Shown here: positions 15,941 to 24,238 of the stretch, in pieces
Layout of the letters: each line of letters starts with the position of its first letter
Numbering within the stretch: the stretch's first letter is position 1
NCBI GenBank assembly: GCA_002348185.1
Contig: DDYW01000181.1
Span: 1 to 64,000, forward strand
Reading direction: 5' to 3'
Length of the DNA: 64,000 nt
Source: Candidatus Hydrogenedentes bacterium UBA2224
Lineage (GTDB): Bacteria > Hydrogenedentota > Hydrogenedentia > Hydrogenedentales > SLHB01
Notes under the pieces: model-generated
What the model was told of the DNA's origin: nothing
Seen by the model: only the letters and a program-made list of their open reading frames with translations
Database searches by the model: none
Made by a program: the position numbers and the translations under genes

Positions 15941-17971
15941 ATGAATCTCCTCGTACTGCTCCTATCGTTTGCCGCCGTCACGGGCGAGGGTTCCACCCTC
16001 TCCGGAAAGGCGCTCACCCCCGACGGGAATCCCGTTCCCCGCGCGCGCGTGTTTATCGAGCAGGGCCTTGACGGTTCCATCCGCGAGGCCCGCGCCGCCG
16101 AAGACGGTTCCTACACCTTCGATCATGTCGAAGCGGGAACCGTCGGCGTATTTGCGGTTGCCGACGGCTTCGCCTTCGGCGGGCTGAGCATCACCGTGCC
16201 GGCCGATGAGCAGGTGGCGGGGTTGACCATTCGACTTCGGCCGCCGGCCACGCTCTCGGGCCGTGTTGTGAACGACAAAGGCGACGCGGTGGCGGGAGCG
16301 CGCATTATCCGCATCGGGCTCATGAATGAACCCCAGGCCGACCACCCCGGGGCAACCACCAAACTCGGCATTCCCTACGCCAAACTCGAACCGATGGGGT
16401 TCCCCCCCATCGTCAGCGACAGCAAGGGACGGTTCACGGTTCCCAATGTGCCTCGCGAAGGCCTCCTCGCGCTCAAGGTGGCGTGCCACGGCTACGCTCA
16501 ACAGGGGGTCGCCGAGCTCCACGCCGGCGATGCCAAGGTGGAAGTCGTGCTGCAGCGGGGCATCCTGATCCAGGGGCGCGTCCTGACCCGTGCCGCGAAG
16601 GAACCCCTCAGCGGCGCATTGGTCACCTTGCGTAACGCCCACCCCCCGCACGACACCACCGTAACCCGCAGCGACGGCGCGGGCGAATTTGGCGTGCGTC
16701 TTCAACCGGGGATCTATCTTTATCGCGCATCGGGCGGGGATTACCGCAGCGCCGGATGGGAAGAACTCCTGGTTACCGGGCAGCAAAGCACCCAATCGGT
16801 GGTAATGTATGCCGTCGGTTACTGTGAGATTCGCGGCAAGGTCGGCAACGCCGTCACGGGCAATCCCATTCCCGGCGCCCGGGTCGTCCTGCGCACCTTT
16901 GACAACCCGGATTCCAGCGTCCGCACCAACACGCAGGGTCAGTACTTCCTGAAGGGCGTGGAAGGTGAGAACACGGTCATCCTGGAGTCCGCGCCCGGGT
17001 ATATCCTTCCAGAACGCAACGCGCGGCCGGTCAACGCATCGGAAGGGGAACGTGTCGAACTCCCGACGTTCTGGGTCGTCCCCACGCCGGAGGTGCAACT
17101 GGCCATAGTGGACCAGGCCCTGAACCCGCTGCCGCGATGCGTTGTGTCGCTTCTTCAGCCGCCCCAGCTCGGGTGGCAAGCGGCCGACAGCGCGGGCCAT
17201 GCCCCCCTCCACATGGAGCAGATCGCCTCCGAGGGGGTGGTCATGGGCCTCGCAGAGCACGCCGACTCCAATCTGGGCGCCATCTTCGCCTTCGATGCGC
17301 GCGAGACGAAGGAGCCGGTGGTCCAGCTCCTGCCGCTCTCCACGGTGACCGGACAGGTCAAGGACGCCTCCGGCTCCTCTGTTTCCGGAGCCATGATCAG
17401 TCTCGTCCTCGCGGACGACCAGATGGAGACGCCCGTATGGCGCGCCGCAAGCGGTCCTGACGGCCGTTTCGAAATCCCGGGCGTGGTTCCGCATGTCCAG
17501 CTTCAATGCCTGGTCCACACCCCGCAGCAGCCGGTCAAATCCGAGCCGTTTGTGGTCGACCCGTCTTCCCGGAAAGACGTGGGCGAACTCGCGGCGCCGG
17601 TCTCCCCGGGCAAATCCCTGCGGGGACAGACAGTGAAATGGCAGGACTTCCCCCGGCTGGCGGGTCCGGAACTCCCGGAAACGGGTCCGCGGACGATCGT
17701 GCTTGCATTCGGTCAGCGTGAACGGGCCGAGATGCTCATTGAAGGGTGGCAGCGCGTGGCCGCGCTGCTGGCCGACCCGCAGGTGGTGTTTGCGGTAGTT
17801 CTCGATGCCCCCCTGGAGTCCGCAGCCGAACCGGCCATCCCGGTGCTTCGGGGCACGGCTCCGGCCAGTGCGACCACCTACGTTGTTTCCGCGGATGGCG
17901 CCGTTCTGTTTGAGACCTTTGGCATTCCCCCCGTATCGGCCATCCGGCAATTTCAGGGAGGTGTACGATGA
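15941..17971 (+). CDS. Exported protein of tandem carboxypeptidase-regulatory-like (CarboxypepD_reg) domains
   Basis: A 676-residue secreted protein. The signal peptide is MNLLVLLLSFAAVTGEG, starting at the ATG at 15941. The body consists of repeated Ig-like units of the pattern LSGKALTPDGNPVPRARVF, LSGRVVNDKGDAVAGARII, IQGRVLTRAAKEPLSGALV, IRGKVGNAVTGNPIPGARV and VTGQVKDASGSSVSGAMI. The C-terminal 90 residues (TIVLAFGQRERAEMLI to the end) may be a degenerate thioredoxin-like domain without cysteines. Such domains usually act as binding or structural modules on the surface or in the periplasm. Its stop overlaps the next gene as ATGA, so the two are translationally coupled. No enzymatic residues are visible. 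Confidence 0.75.
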   Translation: MNLLVLLLSFAAVTGEGSTLSGKALTPDGNPVPRARVFIEQGLDGSIREARAAEDGSYTFDHVEAGTVGVFAVADGFAFGGLSITVPADEQVAGLTIRLRPPATLSGRVVNDKGDAVAGARIIRIGLMNEPQADHPGATTKLGIPYAKLEPMGFPPIVSDSKGRFTVPNVPREGLLALKVACHGYAQQGVAELHAGDAKVEVVLQRGILIQGRVLTRAAKEPLSGALVTLRNAHPPHDTTVTRSDGAGEFGVRLQPGIYLYRASGGDYRSAGWEELLVTGQQSTQSVVMYAVGYCEIRGKVGNAVTGNPIPGARVVLRTFDNPDSSVRTNTQGQYFLKGVEGENTVILESAPGYILPERNARPVNASEGERVELPTFWVVPTPEVQLAIVDQALNPLPRCVVSLLQPPQLGWQAADSAGHAPLHMEQIASEGVVMGLAEHADSNLGAIFAFDARETKEPVVQLLPLSTVTGQVKDASGSSVSGAMISLVLADDQMETPVWRAASGPDGRFEIPGVVPHVQLQCLVHTPQQPVKSEPFVVDPSSRKDVGELAAPVSPGKSLRGQTVKWQDFPRLAGPELPETGPRTIVLAFGQRERAEMLIEGWQRVAALLADPQVVFAVVLDAPLESAAEPAIPVLRGTAPASATTYVVSADGAVLFETFGIPPVSAIRQFQGGVR

Positions 17972-19809
17972 GGCGCGCGGTGATTCTCTTCCTGGTCCTC
18001 GTATGCACCGGCGCAACGGCCATGGAGGTGCGCGGACGCATCCTGGACCCCGACGATGCTCCCGTCGCGGGGGCGGATGTCTGGCTCGCCCGCGAGCGGA
18101 TTGTAACCACGACGAAAACCGACGACGCCGGACAATTCGCGTTTCCCGACACCCAGCCCGGGATGTTCACCCTGACGGCCCGCAAACCGGAGTTCGCCCT
18201 CACCGGATTGAGCGGGTATATTTTTGACGACCTCGCGGTCGACCTGAACATGGCCGTCCCCGACACCGTTCGCATCCGCGTGATCGACCATGCGGGGAAG
18301 CCGGTCGAAGGGGCGCGCGTCAAACGGATTCTCATCAGCAATGTCTTTGAGGTTTTTCCCAACGACCTGGTGCCGTACGGATTTCCTTCCATTCGCAGCG
18401 ATGCGGACGGGGCCATCGCTATCCTCGGGATTCCCCGGGGCAGTTTTGTCTCGGTAACCCTCGAGCACCGGAAGTACTGTGATCTCGTCCTCCCCTATCT
18501 CGTTCCCCATCCCACCCAGCATCCCGCCCAGCTTTATCCGGGCGAGGTTCTCCGGGGACAAATCACCACCGCCGACACCCGTGGACTGGCCAGCGCCTCG
18601 GTGCGCATCTTCCGCAAAGACGAGAACGAGCGGATGCTGCTGTACGACGCACTCGCCGACGGCGAAGGCTACTACCGGACCATCATCCCCCCCGGCCGCT
18701 ATGCGCTGGAAGTGCATCATCCCGACCACCCCAGCGCGGCGCCGCAGGACGTCGAGATTCGGGACGGAATGGGCGAAACGAGCGTGGACATTTCCCTTCC
18801 TCCGCCGCACAGGGTTGAAGGCACCGTGGTCGGTCCCAAAGGCAACCCCTTTCCGGGCGTCGCGATCAATTACCTCGTGAAGGATTTCGTCCAGGATGAA
18901 GCCTTCACGGACAAGGAAGGCATCTACCGGCTCACGGTGGGTCCCGGCGACGGCCGTGTGCACGTACTCCCGCCGCCCGGATTCATGGCCGCCGACCCGC
19001 ACGACGTCGGGGTCCGTATCACGACGGTCCCCGTGTCTCAGGTCGGCCCGATTGCGCTCAAGCGGCTTCCTGCCCTGCGCGGAAAGGTCCTCAGCGCCGG
19101 GGGAACCCCCGAGAAGAACGTGCTGGTTCGGACGCTCTCCCTCAAGACCCCGTTATTCGCCTTGACGGACGAGGAGGGGCGGTTTGACATTCCTCTGGAG
19201 GTATTGCCAAAGGAGGACAGCGTCAAACTCCGCGCGGAACATGCGACGCAGTTCCTGCGCCGCAACTTCGAGATTGGCGTGCGCAAGCAGGAAGAGGATG
19301 TGCAAATCGAGTTGCAGCCATTCGAGCCGGATCTGGCCTCGAACGACCTGAAAAAGGCGCCCAACGACCTCAGCCAGCTTGTCGATAAAGCCGCGCCGCC
19401 GCTGACGTGCAGCGCCTGGCTCGATGAAAAGCCGGTCGCCCTGGCCGATCTGCGCGGCAAGGTGGTCGTGCTGTTGTTCTGGGCCGGATTTGACCCCTAC
19501 GGCCGAAATGAAGCCACCCTTTCGGAAGTGCTGCTTCTGCACCGCGCCCTGGCGGAGTCGGCCGGCGATGTCGCGTTTATCGGGATTCACGACGATTCCG
19601 ACCCGCTCGAGGTCGTGCGCGAATACGTGGCCGAGCTGGGACTCGGGTTTCCGGTGGGCATTGATACTTCGCCCATGGTCACGCACCACAGTTACGCGGC
19701 GCGGGTCTTGCCCCAGGTCATTTTGATTGATAAACAGGGGCTCCTGCGGTACTTCGACGTGGAGGGGCGCTTGTCGGAATTGATCAAGGATCTGCGCCGG
19801 CGGCCGTGA
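17968..19809 (+). CDS. Exported carboxypeptidase-regulatory-like protein with C-terminal cysteine-less TlpA/thioredoxin-like domain
   Basis: A 613-residue protein with a signal peptide (RAVILFLVLVCTGATAMEV). Several Ig-like repeats follow (VRGRILDPDDAPVAGADVW, LRGQITTADTRGLASASV, VEGTVVGPKGNPFPGVAI, LRGKVLSAGGTPEKNVLV). From about residue 470 comes a peroxiredoxin/TlpA-like domain: ALADLRGKVVVLLFWAGF, then IGIHDDSDPLEVV and RVLPQVILIDKQG with the cis-proline region. The usual WCxxC is replaced by WAGFDPYG, so both redox cysteines are missing and disulfide chemistry is not possible there. It is coupled by ATGA to the preceding related gene. A binding or structural role is more likely than a redox role. 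Confidence 0.75.
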   Translation: MRRAVILFLVLVCTGATAMEVRGRILDPDDAPVAGADVWLARERIVTTTKTDDAGQFAFPDTQPGMFTLTARKPEFALTGLSGYIFDDLAVDLNMAVPDTVRIRVIDHAGKPVEGARVKRILISNVFEVFPNDLVPYGFPSIRSDADGAIAILGIPRGSFVSVTLEHRKYCDLVLPYLVPHPTQHPAQLYPGEVLRGQITTADTRGLASASVRIFRKDENERMLLYDALADGEGYYRTIIPPGRYALEVHHPDHPSAAPQDVEIRDGMGETSVDISLPPPHRVEGTVVGPKGNPFPGVAINYLVKDFVQDEAFTDKEGIYRLTVGPGDGRVHVLPPPGFMAADPHDVGVRITTVPVSQVGPIALKRLPALRGKVLSAGGTPEKNVLVRTLSLKTPLFALTDEEGRFDIPLEVLPKEDSVKLRAEHATQFLRRNFEIGVRKQEEDVQIELQPFEPDLASNDLKKAPNDLSQLVDKAAPPLTCSAWLDEKPVALADLRGKVVVLLFWAGFDPYGRNEATLSEVLLLHRALAESAGDVAFIGIHDDSDPLEVVREYVAELGLGFPVGIDTSPMVTHHSYAARVLPQVILIDKQGLLRYFDVEGRLSELIKDLRRRP

Positions 19810-19841
19810 TGATGCCGCCCATAACAGCGGCCCGCATACAC

Positions 19842-19882
19842 AAAAAACGCGCGCCCGGCATCCTAAGAAGCACGGGCGCGCG
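19842..19882 (-). terminator. Rho-independent terminator of rpsT
   Basis: A perfect 10-bp stem CGCGCGCCCG (19848-19857) pairs with CGGGCGCGCG (19873-19882) around a 15-base loop. Read on the minus strand it is followed by TTTTTT (19847-19842). It lies 20 bases past the rpsT stop, and the convergent gene ends just to the left, so it may serve both. Confidence 0.85.
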
Positions 19883-19901
19883 CGGAAAGAGTACCGACGC
19901 T

Positions 19902-20168
19902 TCAGGGTTTCATCGCCGCGATGTGGCGTTGCAGGCGCGATTTCTTCCGGGCAGCATTGTTCGGGTGCAGGACCCGGTTGCTGGCTGCCTTGTCGATTTC
20001 CGCCAACGCGGCAGGAGCGAGTTCCTTCACCTTGGCCTCGTCTTTGGCGTCAACGGCCGCCAGCACGTTCTTGATGTAGGTACGCACTTTCGACCGAACC
20101 GCCTGGTTCTGCTGGCGGTCACGTTCACTGGTTCGAATCCGCTTTTTTGCAGATTTGCTGCTCGCCAT
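19902..20168 (-). CDS. rpsT: 30S ribosomal protein S20
   Basis: The 88-residue basic protein opens MASSKSAKKRIRTSERDRQQNQ and ends NNAARKKSRLQRHIAAMKP, matching S20 in length, charge and helical pattern. S20 binds the 5' and 3' minor domains of 16S rRNA. It is a single gene, as is common for rpsT, with its own hairpin terminator directly downstream and divergent GH130 genes upstream. A possible promoter upstream has TTGCAC and TAAAGT 18 bases apart on the minus strand (20236-20265), which is weak evidence. Its presence marks this part as ordinary chromosome. Confidence 0.96.
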   Translation of the reverse strand: MASSKSAKKRIRTSERDRQQNQAVRSKVRTYIKNVLAAVDAKDEAKVKELAPAALAEIDKAASNRVLHPNNAARKKSRLQRHIAAMKP

Positions 20169-20392
20169 TCTCTGATTCTCCCAAAATGTCCCTGTCGTTG
20201 GACCTACTAAACTTCCGCGTTACGCACAAGACGCTACTTTACCAAAAAGAAACCGGCGTGTGCAACTTTCGAACGGGCCGTCCTTTCCAGGCTCGCGAAG
20301 CCCCGGGCGTCCGGGCCGTTGCAATCGAGGGCGCTTCCCGTTATGTTACAGGCACACGAGGCACACGACGGGCATTTACACGAGGAACGGCT

Positions 20393-21328
20393 ATGGGAAC
20401 ACGGCGCGGACCGGACATCGTCTACCGGTGGGAGGGCAATCCAGTGCTCTCCCCCGAAGACGTCCCCTTCCGCCTGGCCGACATCTGCAATGCAGGCGTG
20501 GCGAAGGTACACAACGAATATGTCCTGCTGGTGACCATCCAGGGCCTCAAAGGGTTTTACTGGATCTACGCCGCCCGCAGCCGGGACGGGTATCACTTTG
20601 AAATTGAGGAGACGCCGCTCATGGGGCCCTCCGGCGAACGGCCCGATCCCAGCGTCGATGAGGAAGGCGTCATGGACGCCCGCGTCACCCCGTTCGGGGA
20701 TGCCTACTACGTGGTCTACAACGCCGTGGGGCGCAATGGGTACCGCCTGGCGCTCGCCCAAACCTCCGATTTCCGGTCGATGCAGCGGCTCGGGGCGATC
20801 TCGGAACCCGACACGAAAGGCGGGGCGCTGTTTCCGGAGAAAATCAACGGAAAATTCGTCCGCCTCGAACGCCCCTGGGAAGGCGGCAGCATCTGGATGT
20901 CGTATTCGGAGGATCTCGTCTATTGGGGAGAGAGCGTGTTCGTGATGGGACCGCGCGGCGGTTATTGGGATGGGAACCGGGTCGGCGCGGCGACGCCTCC
21001 CATGAGGATCGAGCAGGGATGGCTCTTCCTCTACTACGGCATCAAGGAGACCTCGGCGGGCCCCCTCTTCCGCCTGGGCGCTGCCATTCTCGATGCGGAG
21101 GATCCGCGCAAGGTGAGAGGCCGCACCAACGTGCCGGTGCTTTCGCCCCGCACCCTGCTGGAACGCCTGGGCGACGTGCCCAACCTCGTGTTCTCGTGCG
21201 GCGCGCTGATTGAGCCCGACAACGAGGTGAAGCTGTACTACGGCGCCGCCAACTCGTGCATCTGCCTCGGCGTGACCTCCGTCGAGGACATCGTGCAGGC
21301 CTGTTCCGAAAGCAGGAAGGAATTCTGA
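20393..21328 (+). CDS. GH130-family-like glycoside phosphorylase, divergent copy
   Basis: GH130 enzymes are five-bladed beta-propellers that phosphorolyse or hydrolyse beta-mannosides. The 311-residue protein shows RWEGNPVLSPEDVPFRLADI, ARSRDGYHFE (61-70) and PNLVFSCGALIEPDNEVKLYYGAA, all GH130 hallmarks. Where the family normally has an E-D-P-R motif with the catalytic aspartate, this copy reads GVMDARV (D95 and R97 kept, Glu and Pro lost). The start is the ATG at 20393 with GAGGAACGG upstream. Its stop overlaps the start of the second GH130 gene (TGATG), so they are coupled. The retained aspartate suggests it may still act, perhaps on a different linkage, or bind without turnover. Confidence 0.82.
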   Translation: MGTRRGPDIVYRWEGNPVLSPEDVPFRLADICNAGVAKVHNEYVLLVTIQGLKGFYWIYAARSRDGYHFEIEETPLMGPSGERPDPSVDEEGVMDARVTPFGDAYYVVYNAVGRNGYRLALAQTSDFRSMQRLGAISEPDTKGGALFPEKINGKFVRLERPWEGGSIWMSYSEDLVYWGESVFVMGPRGGYWDGNRVGAATPPMRIEQGWLFLYYGIKETSAGPLFRLGAAILDAEDPRKVRGRTNVPVLSPRTLLERLGDVPNLVFSCGALIEPDNEVKLYYGAANSCICLGVTSVEDIVQACSESRKEF

Positions 21329-22272
21329 TGGTAAGACTGAGGAGTGGCCGCGACCTCTTCCATCGCTGGGAGGGCAATCCAGTCCTCGCCCTGGAGGACA
21401 TGCCTTTCCGCTGCAACACGGTGTTCAACGGCACGCCCGTGAAGATCGGCAACGAGTACCTGCTGCTGATCCGGGTCGAGGGTCAGCAGGGCTACTCCTT
21501 TTTTGCCCTGGCCCGCAGCCGCGACGGCTATCATTTCGAGGTGCATCCGGAACCGGTTCTGCTGCCCGCTCAGGACCGGCCCTGGAATGACTATGAGTGC
21601 GGAGGCATCGAGGATCCCCGGGCCACGTTCATTGACGGAACGTACTATGTCCTGTACACGGCCGTCTCCGGAAGAGGCTACCGGATCGCCCTCGCCCACA
21701 CCGCGGACTTCCTCTCTTTCCAGCGGCTCGGCTACATCTCCGAACCCGGCAATAAGGACGGGGTGCTCTTCCCGGAACGGATAAACGGCCACTACGTCCG
21801 GCTCGACCGCCCCTTCGGCAGAGGCATCGGCAGCATCTGGATCTCCTATTCGAAAGACCTGCTCCATTGGGGCAATTCCAGGGTGCTGTTGGCCCCGCGG
21901 CCGGGCTATTGGGACGAGTTCCGCGTCGGCGCCTCCGCCCCGCCCATCCGTACCGACGCGGGCTGGCTCGAGATCTACCACGGAACCAAAATGACGTCGT
22001 CCGGCCCCATTTACCGCACCGGAACCGCCCTGCTCGACCTCGAAGACCCCTCCCGGGTCCTCGCGCGCTGTGACGTGCCGCTCCTCTCCCCCAGAACCGA
22101 CTACGAACGCATCGGCGACGTCGGCAATGTGGTCTTCGCCTGCGGCGCCGTTGTCGAGCCCGACACCAGCGTCAAGCTCTACTACGGCGCGGCGGACACC
22201 TCCGTCTGCGTCGCGACCGCCCGGCTCCAGGACATCGTCGACTGCACCCTCAACGGCAGCAGGCCGGTTTGA
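21328..22272 (+). CDS. GH130-family beta-mannoside phosphorylase/hydrolase, canonical copy
   Basis: A 314-residue protein clearly paralogous to its upstream neighbour (FHRWEGNPVLALEDMPF, ALARSRDGYHFEV, GNVVFACGAVVEPDTSVKLYYGAA). It keeps the full GH130 motif GGIEDPRAT, with E95, the proposed proton-donor D96, P97 and R98. The family uses inorganic phosphate to split beta-mannosidic bonds (some members hydrolyse), giving mannose 1-phosphate. It has no signal peptide, so it should act on imported oligosaccharides. Its ATG overlaps the stop of the first copy. Together they look like a tandem duplication followed by divergence. The exact linkage cannot be told from sequence. Confidence 0.86.
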   Translation: MVRLRSGRDLFHRWEGNPVLALEDMPFRCNTVFNGTPVKIGNEYLLLIRVEGQQGYSFFALARSRDGYHFEVHPEPVLLPAQDRPWNDYECGGIEDPRATFIDGTYYVLYTAVSGRGYRIALAHTADFLSFQRLGYISEPGNKDGVLFPERINGHYVRLDRPFGRGIGSIWISYSKDLLHWGNSRVLLAPRPGYWDEFRVGASAPPIRTDAGWLEIYHGTKMTSSGPIYRTGTALLDLEDPSRVLARCDVPLLSPRTDYERIGDVGNVVFACGAVVEPDTSVKLYYGAADTSVCVATARLQDIVDCTLNGSRPV

Positions 22273-22318
22273 GCCAGGCCATCGAGTCTCTGCGCTGGAA
22301 TCGCCGGAAAAGACAAAG

Positions 22319-22351
22319 AACGGCTGGGCATGTTCCTCACGCCCAGCCGTT
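22319..22351. terminator. Bidirectional hairpin terminator between GH130 pair and PEP-CTERM gene
   Basis: AACGGCTGGGC (22319-22329) pairs perfectly with GCCCAGCCGTT (22341-22351) around an 11-base loop. A T-rich stretch (TTTGCTGTTTG) follows on the plus strand, and TTCTTTGTCT follows on the minus strand. The flanking genes converge here, so it may stop both. Confidence 0.65.
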
Positions 22352-22400
22352 TGCTGTTTGAGATTCGGTTTCCGTGCGCCCCAGGCGCCCGGTTCCTGCC

Positions 22401-23093
22401 TCAGTTGTGCTTCCGCCGCAGCAAGCCTTTGAGAGCCAGACCGGCCATGCCCAGTCCCACAAGCGCCATCGAAGCCGGCTCGGGCACCGGCGCCGCGCCG
22501 TCCAATTCCCCAAAGTAACCGCAGACTATATTCGTGTACGTCCCATCACCGTTGGCATAGTAATTGGTTTGCGGCAGTCCGCTGAAGCCCAGCAGCAGCG
22601 TGACGGAGACCGGTTCTTCGATGGGGCTGAGATTGGCGTTACGATACGACATGTAGCCGTTCGCGCTGTTGTTGTATTCGTCAAGCAGCGCCGTGACCTC
22701 CATTTCGAATTCAAAGTGCGTCACCAAGCCGGTATCCGGGTCCTTGGTGTACTCGTACGTGTGGAAATGCCAGTCGGTGATATCGCCAATGTAGCTGGCC
22801 ACACCCGCCTCGGCGTCCACGGGATCAAACCACGGCGCCGCCGGATCATTGCCGAAGGACACCCACCCCAGATAGCCGACATTCCCAACCGGATCGTACG
22901 CCTCAACGTACCACTGCGGGTGGCCATAAGCGAAAAACATGCCTATCGATCCCAGTTCATCGTCCCACAGGCTTCCCGCCCCAGTAACGATGCTCGGGTC
23001 CGTGAGCGAATTGTACGTGCCCCCCAACGGTGCGGCCACCGCGCTCCCCACAACCAACAGACAGACAGCCAATGCAAGAACTGTGCTCTTCAT
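22401..23093 (-). CDS. PEP-CTERM sorting domain protein
   Basis: A 230-residue exported protein. It begins with a signal peptide (MKSTVLALAVCLLVVGSAVA) behind AAGGAG at the right spacing. The body is acidic and rich in Tyr, Trp and Gly, with no recognisable enzyme motif. It ends in a PEP-CTERM tripartite signal: PVPEPASMALVGLG, a hydrophobic helix, then a basic tail RRKHN. PEP-CTERM proteins are processed by an exosortase in the inner membrane and are linked to extracellular polysaccharide export. No exosortase gene is in this window. The gene has a candidate sigma-54-type promoter upstream. Its specific role is unknown. Confidence 0.88.
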   Translation of the reverse strand: MKSTVLALAVCLLVVGSAVAAPLGGTYNSLTDPSIVTGAGSLWDDELGSIGMFFAYGHPQWYVEAYDPVGNVGYLGWVSFGNDPAAPWFDPVDAEAGVASYIGDITDWHFHTYEYTKDPDTGLVTHFEFEMEVTALLDEYNNSANGYMSYRNANLSPIEEPVSVTLLLGFSGLPQTNYYANGDGTYTNIVCGYFGELDGAAPVPEPASMALVGLGMAGLALKGLLRRKHN

Positions 23094-23162
23094 CCCGAAC
23101 TCCTTCTGTATTTTGGCCCGCGCAGACAGACACGGGCCTGACTCCCACCACTGTGGTAAGCA

Positions 23163-23176
23163 GCAAGATTCATACC
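23163..23176 (-). promoter_or_regulatory. Candidate sigma-54 (-24/-12) promoter of the PEP-CTERM gene
   Basis: On the minus strand the sequence CGGGTATGAATCTTGCTGC contains GG, ten bases, then GC, with TTGCT at the -12 element, as in sigma-54 promoters. The predicted start would be near 23151, about 58 bases before the ATG. Only the core dinucleotides and TTGC match, so this is a candidate. Confidence 0.35.
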
Positions 23177-23598
23177 CGAACGCGTAAGCATCACACGAGC
23201 GTTGGGGGGGAAAGAGTGTATACCGGATACCGTCCCATCTCGCTGCTCCGCGGGAATCTATCTAACTGACTGTCCGGCAATGCATTACCATAACTCGCTT
23301 ATTACCTGACTCCCCATGCATTGTTCACTTGACGATAGAAATGTTCCGTACTCATGAAGACAGATGGTTATCAAGAACATTTGAATGTGAGGCAACTGGT
23401 GGGGCAACTGCCGGTCAAGTTAGTCAGAACTGAATAATAGTTACGCACAGATCTTTGTCAGAGATGACAAACCGACGCGGGTCTGGCTCGCCTGAGCCCA
23501 AAGAGAAGGGCCGCCTTCCCGGCACATTCCGAATTCACCAGACACTAACCCGCACACCGAACGGGGAGGATTGCCGACGAACCGGGGGCTTCTTAGAG
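23177..23598. other. Intergenic region, no gene seen
   Basis: About 420 bases between the promoter side of the PEP-CTERM gene and the end of pdxH. It is less GC-rich than the surrounding genes and has stops in all frames. No convincing RNA structure, repeat or ribosome-binding site followed by a coding frame is visible. It may hold upstream activator sites for the PEP-CTERM gene. Confidence 0.5.
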
Positions 23599-24192
23599 TC
23601 AGGGATAAAGGCGGCGTAAAACCCAGTTTCCGTTCTCCGCCCGGATGTAGAGGACACGTTCGTGGAGCCGGTGGGGCATTTCCTGCCAGAACTCGATGCG
23701 CGCGGGTTTCAGGCGATAGCCCGACCAGAACGGGGGCCGTGGGACGTCCCGGTTTGCATAGCGCTGTTCAGTCTCCTGGAAGCGCCGAAGGAGTTCGTCC
23801 CGGTGCGTCAATTCAGCGGATTGGTCCGAGGCCCATGCGCCGAGCTGGCTTTCCCGGGGACGGCTTGCAAAATAGGCGTCGGCCTCCGCGTCGTCAACCG
23901 GCTCCACCCGACCCTCCACGCGGACCTGCCGGCCCAGCTCGCGCCAGTGAAAACAGAGGGCGGCGCGGGGGTTTTCGGCAAGGTCGGCGGCTTTACGACT
24001 GTTCAGGTTGGTGTAGAACACAAACCCGTTCGCGTCGCAGTCCTTGAGCAGCACCATGCGGACGGACGGCTGGGTCTCGGCATTCACGGTTGCGAGCGCC
24101 ACGCATTCGGGGAGAGACACCCCTGTTTCGCGGGCTTCCCCCATCCAGGCCAGAAACATCGCGATCGGCTCGCCTGATACGGGTATCACCAT
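23599..24192 (-). CDS. pdxH: Pyridoxamine/pyridoxine 5'-phosphate oxidase
   Basis: FMN enzyme that oxidises PNP or PMP to pyridoxal 5'-phosphate with molecular oxygen. The 197-residue protein has the usual length. Motifs include RMVLLKDCDANGFVFYTNLN followed by SRKAADL (FMN phosphate and substrate site), ALCFHWRELGRQVRVEGRVE, SRPRESQLGAWASDQS, and the C-terminal dimerisation segment ending WVLRRLYP, where PdxH normally ends in a W-x3-RL-x-P pattern. The ATG at 24192 is the first in frame. It lies 46 bases downstream of the ackA stop and could be read from the pta-ackA transcript. Its need for O2 suggests the host meets oxygen. Confidence 0.92.
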   Translation of the reverse strand: MVIPVSGEPIAMFLAWMGEARETGVSLPECVALATVNAETQPSVRMVLLKDCDANGFVFYTNLNSRKAADLAENPRAALCFHWRELGRQVRVEGRVEPVDDAEADAYFASRPRESQLGAWASDQSAELTHRDELLRRFQETEQRYANRDVPRPPFWSGYRLKPARIEFWQEMPHRLHERVLYIRAENGNWVLRRLYP

Positions 24193-24238
24193 GCATCCAC
24201 CTTGAGGTAAACCGTCCCGGCGGCCCGGCGCCGCGGGA

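Noticed and set aside
15962..18016. Long minus-strand frame (684 codons) across the Ig-repeat gene
   Set aside because: Shadow of the plus-strand gene; composition is His/Arg/Gly-rich with no domain, and the plus-strand frame has a signal peptide and repeats.
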